Source: Bradyrhizobium aeschynomenes (GTDB taxonomy: Bacteria; Pseudomonadota; Alphaproteobacteria; Rhizobiales; Xanthobacteraceae). From it: a stretch of DNA of 64,000 bases. Shown here piece after piece: positions 1-9,150 of the stretch; positions within the stretch are counted from its first letter, which is position 1, and the number at the start of each line of letters is the position of its first letter. Below the pieces are notes generated by a model. It worked only from the letters and a program-made list of their open reading frames with translations, made no database searches and was not told where the DNA came from. Location of the stretch: NCBI RefSeq assembly GCF_013178945.1, contig NZ_JABFDM010000002.1, positions 1 to 64,000 of the forward strand, written 5' to 3'. A program made the position numbers and the translations under genes.

Positions 1-684
1 CAGAGGAGGCCGCAAGCGGGCCCTCGGCACGCGAGCGCCGATGACGCTGCCACTGCTCGCGAACGATGGCGCCACGGGCAGAACAAGACGCGTCGGGTCT
101 ATCGCGAGTTGGGCCTGCAATTACGCAGCAAGACGCCGAAGCGTCGAGTCAGGGCCAAGCTGCGGGATGATCGCAGGCCGGCGACGCGATCGAACGAGAC
201 CTGGGCGATGGACTTCGTCCACGATCAGTTGGCAACCGGACGTAAGCTTCGGGTGCTCACAATCGTCGACATCTTCTCCCGGTTCTCGCCGGCGCTGGTG
301 CCGCGGTTCAGCTTCCGCGGTAGCGATGTCGTGGGGATACTGGAAAGAGTCTGCAATGAAGTGGGATTCCCGGCGACGATCCGTGTCGATCAAGGCACCG
401 AGTTCGTATCGCGAGATCTCGACGTCTGGGCCTATCAACGCTGCGTCACGCTCGACTTCTCACGGCCCGGCAAGCCCACCGACAACGCGTTCATCGAGGC
501 GTTCAACGGACGCTTCCGGGAGGAATGTCTCAATGCCCATTGGTTCCTGACGCTTGCGGATGCCGAGGAAAAGGTGGAGACTTGGCGCAGGTACTACAAC
601 GAAGAACGGCCGCACGGCGCGATCGGCAACAAGCCGCCGATTCTGCTGCAGAACCACGCTGGCGCAACCAGCCCGCCACCGTGA
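1..684 (+). CDS. IS3-family transposase OrfB, 5' truncated by window edge
   Basis: DDE integrase-type transposase that catalyses strand transfer of an IS3-group element. The open frame runs to base 1, so the start lies outside the window. The rve core is clear: first Asp in WAMDFVHD, second Asp in RVDQGTEF, catalytic Glu in NAFIEAFNGRF, followed by the usual tail ERPHGAIGNKPP. An upstream motif RVYRELGLQLR is typical of this group. The first ~60 bases match the expected HTH/linker poorly in this frame and better in another, so an early frameshift is possible. It ends directly before the tandem IS-end repeats at 687. The family call is firm; activity is uncertain. Confidence 0.85.
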   Translation, partial: QRRPQAGPRHASADDAATARERWRHGQNKTRRVYRELGLQLRSKTPKRRVRAKLRDDRRPATRSNETWAMDFVHDQLATGRKLRVLTIVDIFSRFSPALVPRFSFRGSDVVGILERVCNEVGFPATIRVDQGTEFVSRDLDVWAYQRCVTLDFSRPGKPTDNAFIEAFNGRFREECLNAHWFLTLADAEEKVETWRRYYNEERPHGAIGNKPPILLQNHAGATSPPP

Positions 685-686
685 TC

Positions 687-888
687 AAGGGGCGCAAAAC
701 TCTAGTTCTGAGTGGTCCAAAGTCCGGCCTCACTGCAAGGGGCGCAAAACTCTACTTCTGAGTGGTCCAAAGTTCGGCCTCACTGCAAGGGGCGCAAAAC
801 TCTAGTTCTGAGTGGTCCAAAGTTCGGCCTCACTGCACAGCAGCGCAAGACTCTAGCCAAAAATGGTCCAGTTTTCCGGCCTCAGATC
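687..888. repeat. Tandem 50-bp repeats of an IS terminal sequence
   Basis: Three near-identical 50-bp units start at 687, 737 and 787. Each begins AAGGGGCGCAAAACTC and contains GAGTGGTCCAAAG and CGGCCTCACTGC. A fourth, diverged unit runs from about 837 to 888. The array starts three bases after the transposase stop and ends where gspD homology begins, so it sits exactly where the IS end should be. I infer that the units are repeated copies of the element's end. Units 1-3 differ at only a few positions. Confidence 0.85.
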
Positions 889-1398
889 AACCACAGCCGC
901 ATTGTTGGCCCGCAGCGCCGCCTGGAACAGATCGATGACCGCCGCCCGCGCCACCGGCCGCGGCGTCTGGATCGTGACCCGCCCCTCGATCGCCGGATCG
1001 ACCGTGTATTTGACCCCGAGAATATCCCCGAGCACAGTCTTCGCCGCCTGCGGCACCGGAACCCCGGCGAGATTGATGGTGACGCCGTCAGCGACATCCT
1101 CCGCCCCGCGCGGCACGGCCCCGGTCGGCGGCTCCCCAACAAAGCGCCCGGTGCCTTCCATCACGGTGGCAGGGCCGCCCTTGTTGTCATCGAGCAGCGG
1201 CGAGCCCGAGATTCTGCCGGCCCGAGCATTCCCCGAAGGCGCCCGCATCGCCGCCTGCGCCTGCGCCGCCGATCCCGCCTCCGCAGCACTCGTGCTCCAG
1301 GCGAACGACGACGTGCCCTCCTCCATCGTCTGGCACGCCGATAGCGCCAGCATCATCGCAAGCATCATCCACCTGCGCCTGCAAGCCTCGCTACGCAC
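853..1398 (-). pseudogene. gspD: gspD 5' fragment (type II secretion secretin), truncated by IS end
   Basis: N-terminal piece of the outer-membrane secretin of a type II secretion system. The start has a lipoprotein signal (MMLAMMLALSAC, lipobox Cys at about residue 22). Residues ~105-168 match the secretin N0 domain (INLAGVPVPQAAKTVLGDIL, then YTVDPAIEGRVTIQTPRP). Homology stops near base 888; the last ten or so codons are read from the IS-end repeat and reach a chance stop. An intact GspD is around 650-800 residues, so most of the protein is missing here. The remainder may lie beyond the IS, left of the window. Confidence 0.8.
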
Positions 1399-1666
1399 GG
1401 CTGTTCACCCCACCCCGAAGCAGTCAGGGCTGCTCAACAACTAACAGGTAGAGTCTAGAGGGTTTTGGGAGCGAGAGATATTGCTGGCAGGACACGCAAG
1501 TGAGTCATACACATGCTTTGATACACGAATTTGCGTCATATGCCACAATCTGCAATTAAAGATTGCGCCACGTCAAAAGGAGATTTCGCTCAGCCCTCAC
1601 CTGCTCATCGACCACCACGAACGCCCGCAGCCGCCACCTCATCAACTAATTAAGCGCACTATCACC
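1399..1666. other. Non-coding stretch upstream of the gspD fragment
   Basis: About 270 bases, more A/T-rich than the surroundings, presumably holding the old gspD promoter. Near the right end (1650-1675) lies TTAAGCGCACTATCACC, one of four similar IS-end-like motifs in the segment (others at 11864, 11989 and 12572). I see no credible gene. Confidence 0.5.
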
Positions 1667-1850
1667 TTAACTCCCTACACGCTCCAGCTTGCGCGGGCCG
1701 GGCTTGCGACTGCGCTTGCGGTTCAAGCCCTCCGCCCCGTCCGCCTTCCAGGCCTTGATCCACTCGTGTAGAACCTTTTGAGCAATGCCGAGTTCCCTGG
1801 CGACCGGCAGAACGCCTTCGCCCCGCTCAACTCGCTTGATCGCCGAGATC
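1667..1850 (-). pseudogene. Transposase HTH fragment (IS OrfA-like remnant)
   Basis: Reading leftward from an in-frame stop near 1850, about 60 codons encode a helix-turn-helix transposase N-terminus: IKRVERGEGVLPVARELGI, then QKVLHEWIKAWKADGAEGLN and a basic tail ending at TAA (1667). This is the usual pattern of OrfA/HTH_Tnp domains. No start codon or downstream catalytic part is present, so it is a remnant. It abuts an OrfB tail on the opposite strand, showing that two different insertions were joined here. Confidence 0.65.
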
Positions 1851-1934
1851 TACAAGGAGCGGCTACACTGGGCGCTCGGATATCGATCTCCCCTTGAGTT
1901 CGAACCTGCATTCACGCAGAACAACACACGATGA
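1848..1934 (+). pseudogene. IS3-family OrfB C-terminal tail (remnant)
   Basis: Twenty-nine codons encode IYKERLHWALGYRSPLEFE followed by a short tail and TGA. The pattern of an RxHxALGYxSPxxFE end is diagnostic of the extreme C-terminus of IS3-family OrfB proteins. Upstream sequence belongs to the unrelated minus-strand HTH fragment, so only the tail survives. Confidence 0.65.
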
Positions 1935-2100
1935 ACTTCACCCTCTATCAATGAAGCTATCGCGCCTCAATTGAGGGTGCAGCGCAACACTGACACCGCA
2001 ATCCGAGTCGCTGGTATCTGTGCGCTATTCGGGAGCAAAACCAATGGAACAACGAGACGATCACGATCCGCTCTACGTAGCTTTTCCAGGTGACGCGCTA

Positions 2101-2589
2101 TCAGAGTTCTTCGTCTCGAAGAATCTGCTTCGCCTCTTCGTCATTGAGCGCAGCAGCTTTCCTCACCCAATAGATAGCTCGTTCCGGATCCTTTGAGGCA
2201 CCATTTAGGCCATGAGCGTAATTTACGATCATTTCCCGAATGGCCGCCAGATGACCCGCTTCCGCAACTCGCTCCTTCAACTCGAAGGCTCGAAAGTAGC
2301 GCTCCTTGGCGGTCCCAGCCCCAAGTCCGCGCCCAAGAGCCCCCGAAAGATAGAGAAGCGAATCGAAGTCCGTGGGACCGATTGCCCGTTCGGCCTTTTC
2401 CATCCAGTGCAGACTGGAAGAATTGTCCCCCTTGTTTTGCAGATACTCCGCCATCTCGATCATGGCCAAAATAGAGCCTTTTGCAATGAACTGCTCCAAA
2501 TAGGCAACAGCCCTTTCCTCTTCACCTTGCCAGAGAAGCTCCCGAGCTTCTCCTACATCAAAGCCAACTGCGTCCGAGAGGATCAGCAC
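2101..2589 (-). CDS. Sel1-like repeat protein, candidate immunity protein of the RHS toxin
   Basis: 162 residues, all helical in character. The segment ...GLNGASKDPERAIYWVRKAA... near the C-terminus is a recognisable Sel1/TPR-type repeat, and an earlier copy includes NKGDNSSSLHWMEKAERAIG. There is no signal peptide, so it is probably cytoplasmic. It starts at GTG (2589) three bases after the RHS stop, with GGAG overlapping the RHS end, so translation is coupled. In RHS polymorphic-toxin loci the small gene directly after the toxin tip is normally the immunity gene, and Sel1-repeat proteins are one known immunity class. That role is an inference. The region is more A/T-rich than the RHS core, as expected for an exchanged toxin/immunity cassette. 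Confidence 0.7.
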   Translation of the reverse strand: MLILSDAVGFDVGEARELLWQGEEERAVAYLEQFIAKGSILAMIEMAEYLQNKGDNSSSLHWMEKAERAIGPTDFDSLLYLSGALGRGLGAGTAKERYFRAFELKERVAEAGHLAAIREMIVNYAHGLNGASKDPERAIYWVRKAAALNDEEAKQILRDEEL

Positions 2590-2592
2590 GGG

Positions 2593-5500
2593 TTACTCCG
2601 TCGATTGGCCTAGACCACCGCGAATACCGCGGGTTACGCTCCGCACATTAATTCGACCATTTAGTCTCTGCTGGGCAACATAGTCCATTACCTGCCGATT
2701 AAAATCAAGCGCCTTCAATCGCTCGACGACTTCGTGGGCCTGCTCGACGTTCATTTGATTTGCTGAAGTAATGTTTTTCTCAGCGAAATAGCGCTGCACA
2801 GTCTCTCGGCCACTACTGTTGTTGTACTCATCATGCGCGTTTCCTGTTCGATAGCGATTTGGGTGTTCTCCTTCCCAAACTACATCTCCTCCAATGGTCG
2901 TTGACGAAAAAACAGCGAGAGCATCCGTACTTATAAGGTCCCTGAATTCGTGAGCCCACTGCTTTGCGAAAATATGATGCCCCTTAGCCAAAGCGTAGAG
3001 TCTCCGCAGCTCTGGCTTTTCGAGGAGATGGTTGAATAGATATCCGAAAGCACTGGTGATGGCTCCATTCTCAAACTTACCGCCACCTGCAACGGACGCG
3101 AGACCACCCGCCGTAGCTGCCACAATCGTGCCGCCAATGCGCTGGTCGATATCGGTCTGAGCATCCGGGAACAATTTACTGTTTAGGGGCGCCAAAGCTG
3201 ATCCGACCGCTGCTGATAGAGCACCGGATTTGCACTCGCCGCCTGATGCGGCCGACGAGGCACAGCCAACCAGTGCATGACCGGCAACATTCTCGGCGTA
3301 TTTCAGGGTACCAAAGTCAGGATTGTGAGTAGTGAGCTCCCCTACCCCGTAAAAGGCTGCGGCCGTTACGCCTGCTATGAGCCCGGCCTTTAGGACCTGA
3401 CCTATATTGCCGCCAGATAATCCCGTCGCGATCATTGCGCCACCAGCGGCGGATGTAACGGCGAGGCCGAACGAGCCGGCTGCCAGCCCTAGCCCCAGCC
3501 CGGGAAGCACAGCGTTGAGCATGATCGTCGCGCCGATCTGCAAGATGGCCCTGGCAATGGCATTGGTCTGGAAGAAGTGCGTCACCGCCTTCCAGGCACC
3601 GCTCACGGCCTTGCCAATCGCATTCCAGAAGCAGCCGAGGAAGCAGTGCCCGGAGGGATCGGTGAACGTCAGCGGGTCGTTGCCGACATAGGAATAGCGG
3701 TTCCAGCCCTGGGTGCTGAACGGGCTCTCCGTGACCGTGTCAGCACTCGTGAACCGCGCCAGCAGCGGATCGTAGATCCGGCCGTTCATGTGGATCAGGC
3801 CGGCGACCGACAGCTCCTCGTGGTCGGTGAAGCCCCGCGTGGTCTGGCTGGTGATGCTGCCCGTGGTGTCATCCGTGCCGTCGACGTTGCGGCGCTTGCC
3901 CCAGGCGTCGTAGCTCAGGCGTTCGACCAGGAGGCCGTTCTGGTCCGAGATCGCCGAGATCGAGCCGAGATGATCGGTGTGGAAGTAGCGCGTGGTGACG
4001 GTCGTGCTGCCGCCAGAGGTCTGCGCCACGCGCATGCCGACGCGGGCGTTGCCGACCATCAGATAGTCGGTCCATTTCTGCGTCACGGTGCCGGGGTTCT
4101 GCACCTCGGCCGCGACGCCGAAGGCGCCGATGTAGAGCGTGGTGCCTTCCGGGGTCACCTGCTTGACGCGCTGGTGGTCGGTGTCGTCGACGAAGGAGAT
4201 CGTGCGCGACCCTTGCGTGATGCTCGCCGGCTTGTTGTAGGAGGTGTAGACGATGCTGCGGCCGAGGCCAGAGGTCTGGTTGCCGTTGGCATCGTAGATG
4301 AAGCTGGCGATGATCGTGCCGGCGATGCCGGTGACGGCATGCGGCCGCGGCTGGCCGGCCGCCGGATAGGTGTAGCTGCCGACATCCGACTTGGTCAGAA
4401 TGTTGCCGATCGGGCTGTAGGAGAACGTCTTGACCAGCGGCGTGGTGTCGACGTTGGTCGTCGAGGACGTCAGCCGGCTCAGCGCGTCATAGGCGAAGGT
4501 CTCGCTGAGGTTGGTGTTGGCGTCGCTGCGCGAGGTCAGATTGCCGAGCCGGTCATAGCCGAAGCTCTGGTTCTGCACGGCGCCGCTGGTGCCGGTGGCG
4601 ATGCTGGTCAGCCGGCCCGTGAGCGGGTCGAAGCCCCTGGTGGTGGTGAGGCCGTTGCCCGCGGTCTGCTGGGTGAGGTGCCCGTCCGCGTCCATCGCAT
4701 AGGCTGTCCAGAACGACTGGCTCGTCGCGTCGTCCTGCAGCTGGTTGGCGAAGCCGAGGCTGTTGTAGCCGAAGCGCGCGGTAAAGCCGGAGGGATAGCT
4801 GACCTTGGTGAGCCGGCTATTGGCGTCATAGGTCGCGCCTATCGTGTAGGTCGCGCCATCGATCGTGGTCGCGACCTGCAGCGGACGGCCCAAACTGTCA
4901 TAGCTGACGCTGCGGGCAAAGCCGTTGCCGGAACCTAAGGTGATGCCGGTCGACGCCAGCTTGCCGATGCCGTTGGCGGCGGTGTCGTAGGTCCACACCG
5001 AGGTCATGTCCGGCTCGACCCGCTGCACCATGCGGCCGAGGATGTCGTAGCTCAGGCTGACCACCTGGCCCTTGGCGTCGGTCTGGGTGACCAGCTGCCC
5101 CAGCGTGTTGTAGGTGTAGGTCCAGACGCCGAGATCCGGATCGGAGCTCGCAACCTTGCGGCCGCGCAGATCGTAGCTCGCGGTGACGACGTTGCCGACC
5201 GGGTCGGTGGTCTGCACCATGTTGCCAACGGCGTCATAGGCCGCCGTCAACGTCTGGTTCAGCGCGTCGGTCACCGACACGACCTGGCTCTGGCTGTTCT
5301 TGACGGTCGTCCGGGTCTGGCCGAGCGGGTTGGTCTCGACCGTGGTCAGGCCGTGATAGGCCATCTGCGATACGCTGCCGTCCGGCTGCGTCGTCGAGAC
5401 CACGCGGCCGAGCGTGTCGTAGGAGAACGTGGTGTAGCGCGGCGTGCCGCCGGTCGCAAAATACGGCCGGCTGGTCTGGGTGACCCGGCCCATCGCGTCG

Positions 5501-6165
5501 TAGCTCTTGGTCGCCTGGACGACGCTGCCGTCGAAGCCTTGCGTCTGCCGGCCGATCTCGCGCTCCAGCGCGTCGAAATACACGGTCGCCGTCGGTACGA
5601 TCACCGTGCTGCCGTCAACGGCATAGGATGTCTCCTGGGTCAGATAGCTCGCCCCGGAGAGACACGTCGCAGTCCCGCCATTGACGCCGCTGCAGAACTG
5701 ATAGCTCCAGCGGGTGATCGTGCCGTCCGGCCGCGTCTCCTGGATCTTGCGGCCGAACGAATCGTAGCTCCAGGTCGTCGTAAGCCCGTTCGGTCCGGTA
5801 TGGCTGATCGGCTGGCCGAAGCGCGGATCATACTGGAAGCTCTCGCTCTGCCCGAGCGCATTGCTGTTGGAGGTCGCGAACTGCCCACGCGCATCATAGG
5901 CACTCGTGCTCGAGCGGCCGGCGATGTCGGCGCCGCTGACCGTCACCAACTGCTTGTGGCCGAACGCGTCGTAGACATAGTCTGTCTGCAGCCGCAGCGC
6001 CGGCGTGTCCGGCTCAACGACTTCCTGGGTCAGCAGACCCGAGGCGGCTTCATAGGCGAAGGACGAGGTGCGCGTGATGCTGCTCGCCGCCCACGCCGGC
6101 GCCGCAAGCGTCAGCGCGATGACTGCCGCCACCTGCGGCAATAGTGTTCTGATCGAGATCGTCAT
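2593..6165 (-). CDS. RHS-repeat protein with C-terminal toxin domain (GHH-type nuclease candidate)
   Basis: 1190 residues. A Sec-type signal (residues 1-27, ending AAPAWAASS) is followed by many YD/RHS repeats (YDAxGR, YDxLGR) to about residue 720. The RHS core follows (DHLGSISAISD ... YDPLLARFTSADTV ... YVGNDPLTFTDPSGH), ending near residue 838. The variable tail starts with a hydrophobic Gly/Ala-rich segment (~850-1050) and ends in a ~130-residue tip containing KGHHIFAKQW near residue 1062. A GHH motif is the hallmark of HNH/EndoVII-fold Tox-GHH nucleases, but I assign that only tentatively. RHS shells enclose the tip and release it by cleavage at the core. Upstream is an SpvB/FG-GAP partner; downstream is the presumed immunity gene. 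Confidence 0.9.
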   Translation of the reverse strand: MTISIRTLLPQVAAVIALTLAAPAWAASSITRTSSFAYEAASGLLTQEVVEPDTPALRLQTDYVYDAFGHKQLVTVSGADIAGRSSTSAYDARGQFATSNSNALGQSESFQYDPRFGQPISHTGPNGLTTTWSYDSFGRKIQETRPDGTITRWSYQFCSGVNGGTATCLSGASYLTQETSYAVDGSTVIVPTATVYFDALEREIGRQTQGFDGSVVQATKSYDAMGRVTQTSRPYFATGGTPRYTTFSYDTLGRVVSTTQPDGSVSQMAYHGLTTVETNPLGQTRTTVKNSQSQVVSVTDALNQTLTAAYDAVGNMVQTTDPVGNVVTASYDLRGRKVASSDPDLGVWTYTYNTLGQLVTQTDAKGQVVSLSYDILGRMVQRVEPDMTSVWTYDTAANGIGKLASTGITLGSGNGFARSVSYDSLGRPLQVATTIDGATYTIGATYDANSRLTKVSYPSGFTARFGYNSLGFANQLQDDATSQSFWTAYAMDADGHLTQQTAGNGLTTTRGFDPLTGRLTSIATGTSGAVQNQSFGYDRLGNLTSRSDANTNLSETFAYDALSRLTSSTTNVDTTPLVKTFSYSPIGNILTKSDVGSYTYPAAGQPRPHAVTGIAGTIIASFIYDANGNQTSGLGRSIVYTSYNKPASITQGSRTISFVDDTDHQRVKQVTPEGTTLYIGAFGVAAEVQNPGTVTQKWTDYLMVGNARVGMRVAQTSGGSTTVTTRYFHTDHLGSISAISDQNGLLVERLSYDAWGKRRNVDGTDDTTGSITSQTTRGFTDHEELSVAGLIHMNGRIYDPLLARFTSADTVTESPFSTQGWNRYSYVGNDPLTFTDPSGHCFLGCFWNAIGKAVSGAWKAVTHFFQTNAIARAILQIGATIMLNAVLPGLGLGLAAGSFGLAVTSAAGGAMIATGLSGGNIGQVLKAGLIAGVTAAAFYGVGELTTHNPDFGTLKYAENVAGHALVGCASSAASGGECKSGALSAAVGSALAPLNSKLFPDAQTDIDQRIGGTIVAATAGGLASVAGGGKFENGAITSAFGYLFNHLLEKPELRRLYALAKGHHIFAKQWAHEFRDLISTDALAVFSSTTIGGDVVWEGEHPNRYRTGNAHDEYNNSSGRETVQRYFAEKNITSANQMNVEQAHEVVERLKALDFNRQVMDYVAQQRLNGRINVRSVTRGIRGGLGQSTE

Positions 6166-6297
6166 GGCGCCAAGCCCCCAAGTCGCCGATTGAAGCTGCT
6201 GAAATCTGGCCGGTCACCCCTGACCGGCCCTACGCAGGACACAGATTCCCCCGCGGCGTGGACGAGCCCACGCCACAAACCTTCCGCTGACGTGCTG

Positions 6298-9150
6298 CTA
6301 GGGCGTGACGCTGGTGACGGACGCTCGGGTGAGCCGGCCGAGATACCAGAGCGACGGATCGTTGCTGTAGGTGTTGACCGTCGTCTTGCTGTAACCGTCC
6401 GGCGTCGACACGGTGACCCGCGTCGCATTGCCATAGGCGTCATACTGGTTCGCCGTGGTCACCGTCGGCAGCGCCGAGCCGTCGAGATCCGTCCCGCTCG
6501 CCAAGTTCTGCGCCAGTGAGACGCGGTAAGGCGCACTCGACGGGCTGATGGCCGTCGTTCCCGCCGCGTTGCTGAACTGGTAGGTGTTGGTCGATTGCCC
6601 CAGCGTCTGCGTGCCCAATGTCCGCGTCGTCGATGCCACCATGCCGACATAGGGGAAGTCCTGCCGAAAATTCGTCGTGTCCGCGATCCCGGTCTGCAGA
6701 TCCTTCACCGTCATCTGGCGGAAGCCGAGCATGCCGCGACCGGACAGATCCGCCTTGGCGCCGGCATAGACATAGGTCGAGCTATAGCTCCCACCGACGC
6801 CGTTCGACGTATCGACACGCGAGACGACATACAGCGGAACCTGCAGCTCAAGTGCGGGGTAGGTCGCAGTCGAGTCCTTGCTGTAGACTACACTATTCGT
6901 CATCGACGAATAGGTCACCGAGGTCTGCATGCCGAGACCACTCGTTATCCCGGTGATGACATCTCCGGGGCCGCCATTTGCGAACACGGTGTAGATGTGC
7001 GTCGACTCCATGAAAGCGAAGTCGCTACGACCGTCACCATTGTAGTCGCCTGAAAACATGAAATAATTCGTCGTCGGCGGCGCACCGAAATTCCAGCTGT
7101 TCGGCATGGCCAACGTATTGTAGTTGAACGTGCCGTCGCCCTTGCTGATGAACTCGTAGATGTATGGCCCATTGCCGCCGATTAGCGCGAAATCCGCATT
7201 GCCATCACCATTGAAGTCGCCGCCAACCGGCACGAAACCAGCTGCCGTCGGCGAACCAAAGTTCCAGATGCCGACGGGAATGGTGATGAAGTTGAACTGC
7301 CCATCTCCCTTGCTCTGAAACTCATAGAGATAGGCCCCCTGCGACATGACCAAATCGGTCTTGCCGTCGCCATTGAAATCACCCGTGATCGGCATGAAGC
7401 CGGCCGTGGGCGGGTTACCGAAGGCCCAACCATTGGAAATGGAAACGGTGTTGTAGGTGAACGAGCCGTCACCGTTGCTCAGGAACTCATAAAGATAAGT
7501 GCTGCCCATCATTATGAAGTCCGACTTTCCGTCGCCGTTGAAGTCGCCGGAGATGGGCGTAAAGTTGTCCGAGGGATGAGTTCCGAAGTTCCAGATACCG
7601 ATATTAATCGTGTTCCCTGTGAAAGTGCCGTCCCCCTTGCTCATGAATTCGTAGAGATATTGTCCGCTCATCAGCAGAAAGTCGGTCCTGCCGTCACCGT
7701 CGAAATCTCCGATGACCGGCGTGTAGACCGCCTGCGGCGGGCTCCCAAAGTTCCAACCATTCGGACAAGCCACGGCGCTGCCGTTGAACGTGCCATCTCC
7801 CCTTCCGATGAAGACGTAGAGATACGCTCCACCTATCAGTACCATGTCGGACTTGCCGTCACCATTGAAGTCGCCGGAGATCAACATGTAGTTGGCAGCC
7901 GGGTTTGTGCCAAAATCCCAATTATTCGGCGTCCCCGAATTTGCGATCGTGTAAGTCCCGTCTCCGTTGCTGAGAAAGCCGAAGAGATGCGAACTGTAGA
8001 ACATCATGATGTCGCTTTTGCCGTCTCCGTTGAAGTCGGCAAAAATCTGCTGGAGTCCGGGATTTCCGCTGGCCGCCCCCGGTCCTTGCGTGCCACCGCC
8101 CACCGATGCCGGCGTTCCGAAGCTCTCTCCGTTGGTGATGTACATCACCTGGCCGGAAAAGGACGCACCTCCCCCGCTTGCCCATTGAAAGCTGATCGCC
8201 GGGAGACAGGCTCCATCGGCCGCGCACACCTTGACCGAATTAATCTCGGAGACATTGCTCGTCGGGCTCTGTTGATAGGAAATCTGGTAATCTGCGACCA
8301 GGCCCGAACCGGCGTAGGTCTTCACGTTCGTGAGGCGCACCGTCGTCTGAGCCAGCGATCCCGCGTGATAACCCTTAATGGGATCCGGACGGGTCGCGTA
8401 AACGAACTGAACCGAGTTGTAGGGCGCGAGCGCGACCGAAGCATTTCCCGTATAATCGATGCGCGACGGATACACTTGGCCGTTGGTCGCGTCGTTGACA
8501 TAGGAGACCGTCAGGTAGTTACCCTTACTGTCCGCCAGTTTATTCAGTCCCCAGCTCCTGGCCGTTGTCTTACCCTGCGCCAGGACCAGAGAATCGGTCG
8601 TGCGGCCAAACTCCAGCGCTTGGCCGGACTTTGTCCGGACTTCGAACCACGATGGTCCGGTGCCCGCAGACCCATGCGAAACGATTTTGGAATAGGACTC
8701 CACCTCGGTACGGTACTCGGCGCCATCGGCGCCATAGGTCCCACTCACCACGATCAGCCGCTGGCCATCGAGACAGAACCTGTCTCCAGAATCGAAGTTG
8801 ACTCCGCCCAGCACACCATCCTGGGCCAGCGTCCGAGCACAACGTCCGATCGAAGGCACCCCTCCCAGCGACCATCCGGCCCCGAGCAGACCGTTTGCAC
8901 CCTGGCTGCTGTAGTCCAGCGACAACGATGGGCTCAGCCCAGCCGTTGCAGGTGGAACGGCAATCGGAACGGAGTAGGTCGCCGCACCACTCTGGCTGAC
9001 GGAGAAGCCGCCGGGCAACGACATTCCGCCAGCTAAACCTAAGATTGAATATGAGATCAAAAAAATGGCGCCAATGGCGAAGCGCGCAGCGCTCGCAGTT
9101 AACTTCCGCGCGCGATCGCCCTGATCGCGCCGTGTGGAATCACCGAACAT
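6298..9150 (-). CDS. SpvB/TcaC N-terminal-domain protein with seven FG-GAP/VCBS repeats
   Basis: 950 residues from the chosen ATG (an in-frame start 20 codons upstream, at 9210, lacks a ribosome site; GGGGG lies ahead of this one). A signal or anchor segment (~24-42, AIGAIFLISYSILGLAGG) precedes an SpvB-like N-terminal domain (GGFSVSQSGAATYSVPI, SLSLDYSSQGANGLLGAGWS). Residues ~360-760 carry seven tandem FG-GAP repeats, each with a DFNGDGKSD-type calcium loop and a GDGTF ending, about 56 residues apart. This is the propeller fold of Tc-toxin B subunits. It is usually fused to, or partnered with, RHS proteins, as here (gene spacing 132 bp). I infer that it helps build or surface-display the RHS toxin shell. 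Confidence 0.85.
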   Translation of the reverse strand: MFGDSTRRDQGDRARKLTASAARFAIGAIFLISYSILGLAGGMSLPGGFSVSQSGAATYSVPIAVPPATAGLSPSLSLDYSSQGANGLLGAGWSLGGVPSIGRCARTLAQDGVLGGVNFDSGDRFCLDGQRLIVVSGTYGADGAEYRTEVESYSKIVSHGSAGTGPSWFEVRTKSGQALEFGRTTDSLVLAQGKTTARSWGLNKLADSKGNYLTVSYVNDATNGQVYPSRIDYTGNASVALAPYNSVQFVYATRPDPIKGYHAGSLAQTTVRLTNVKTYAGSGLVADYQISYQQSPTSNVSEINSVKVCAADGACLPAISFQWASGGGASFSGQVMYITNGESFGTPASVGGGTQGPGAASGNPGLQQIFADFNGDGKSDIMMFYSSHLFGFLSNGDGTYTIANSGTPNNWDFGTNPAANYMLISGDFNGDGKSDMVLIGGAYLYVFIGRGDGTFNGSAVACPNGWNFGSPPQAVYTPVIGDFDGDGRTDFLLMSGQYLYEFMSKGDGTFTGNTINIGIWNFGTHPSDNFTPISGDFNGDGKSDFIMMGSTYLYEFLSNGDGSFTYNTVSISNGWAFGNPPTAGFMPITGDFNGDGKTDLVMSQGAYLYEFQSKGDGQFNFITIPVGIWNFGSPTAAGFVPVGGDFNGDGNADFALIGGNGPYIYEFISKGDGTFNYNTLAMPNSWNFGAPPTTNYFMFSGDYNGDGRSDFAFMESTHIYTVFANGGPGDVITGITSGLGMQTSVTYSSMTNSVVYSKDSTATYPALELQVPLYVVSRVDTSNGVGGSYSSTYVYAGAKADLSGRGMLGFRQMTVKDLQTGIADTTNFRQDFPYVGMVASTTRTLGTQTLGQSTNTYQFSNAAGTTAISPSSAPYRVSLAQNLASGTDLDGSALPTVTTANQYDAYGNATRVTVSTPDGYSKTTVNTYSNDPSLWYLGRLTRASVTSVTP

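Noticed and set aside
687..888. CRISPR-like look of regularly spaced repeats
   Set aside because: The 50-bp units are directly adjacent without variable spacers, and the unit matches an IS end. No cas gene is present.
3577..4938. Long plus-strand open frame (453 codons) inside the RHS gene
   Set aside because: It is the antisense shadow of RHS codons with strong third-position G/C bias; its translation is Arg/Ala/Gly-rich with no domain.
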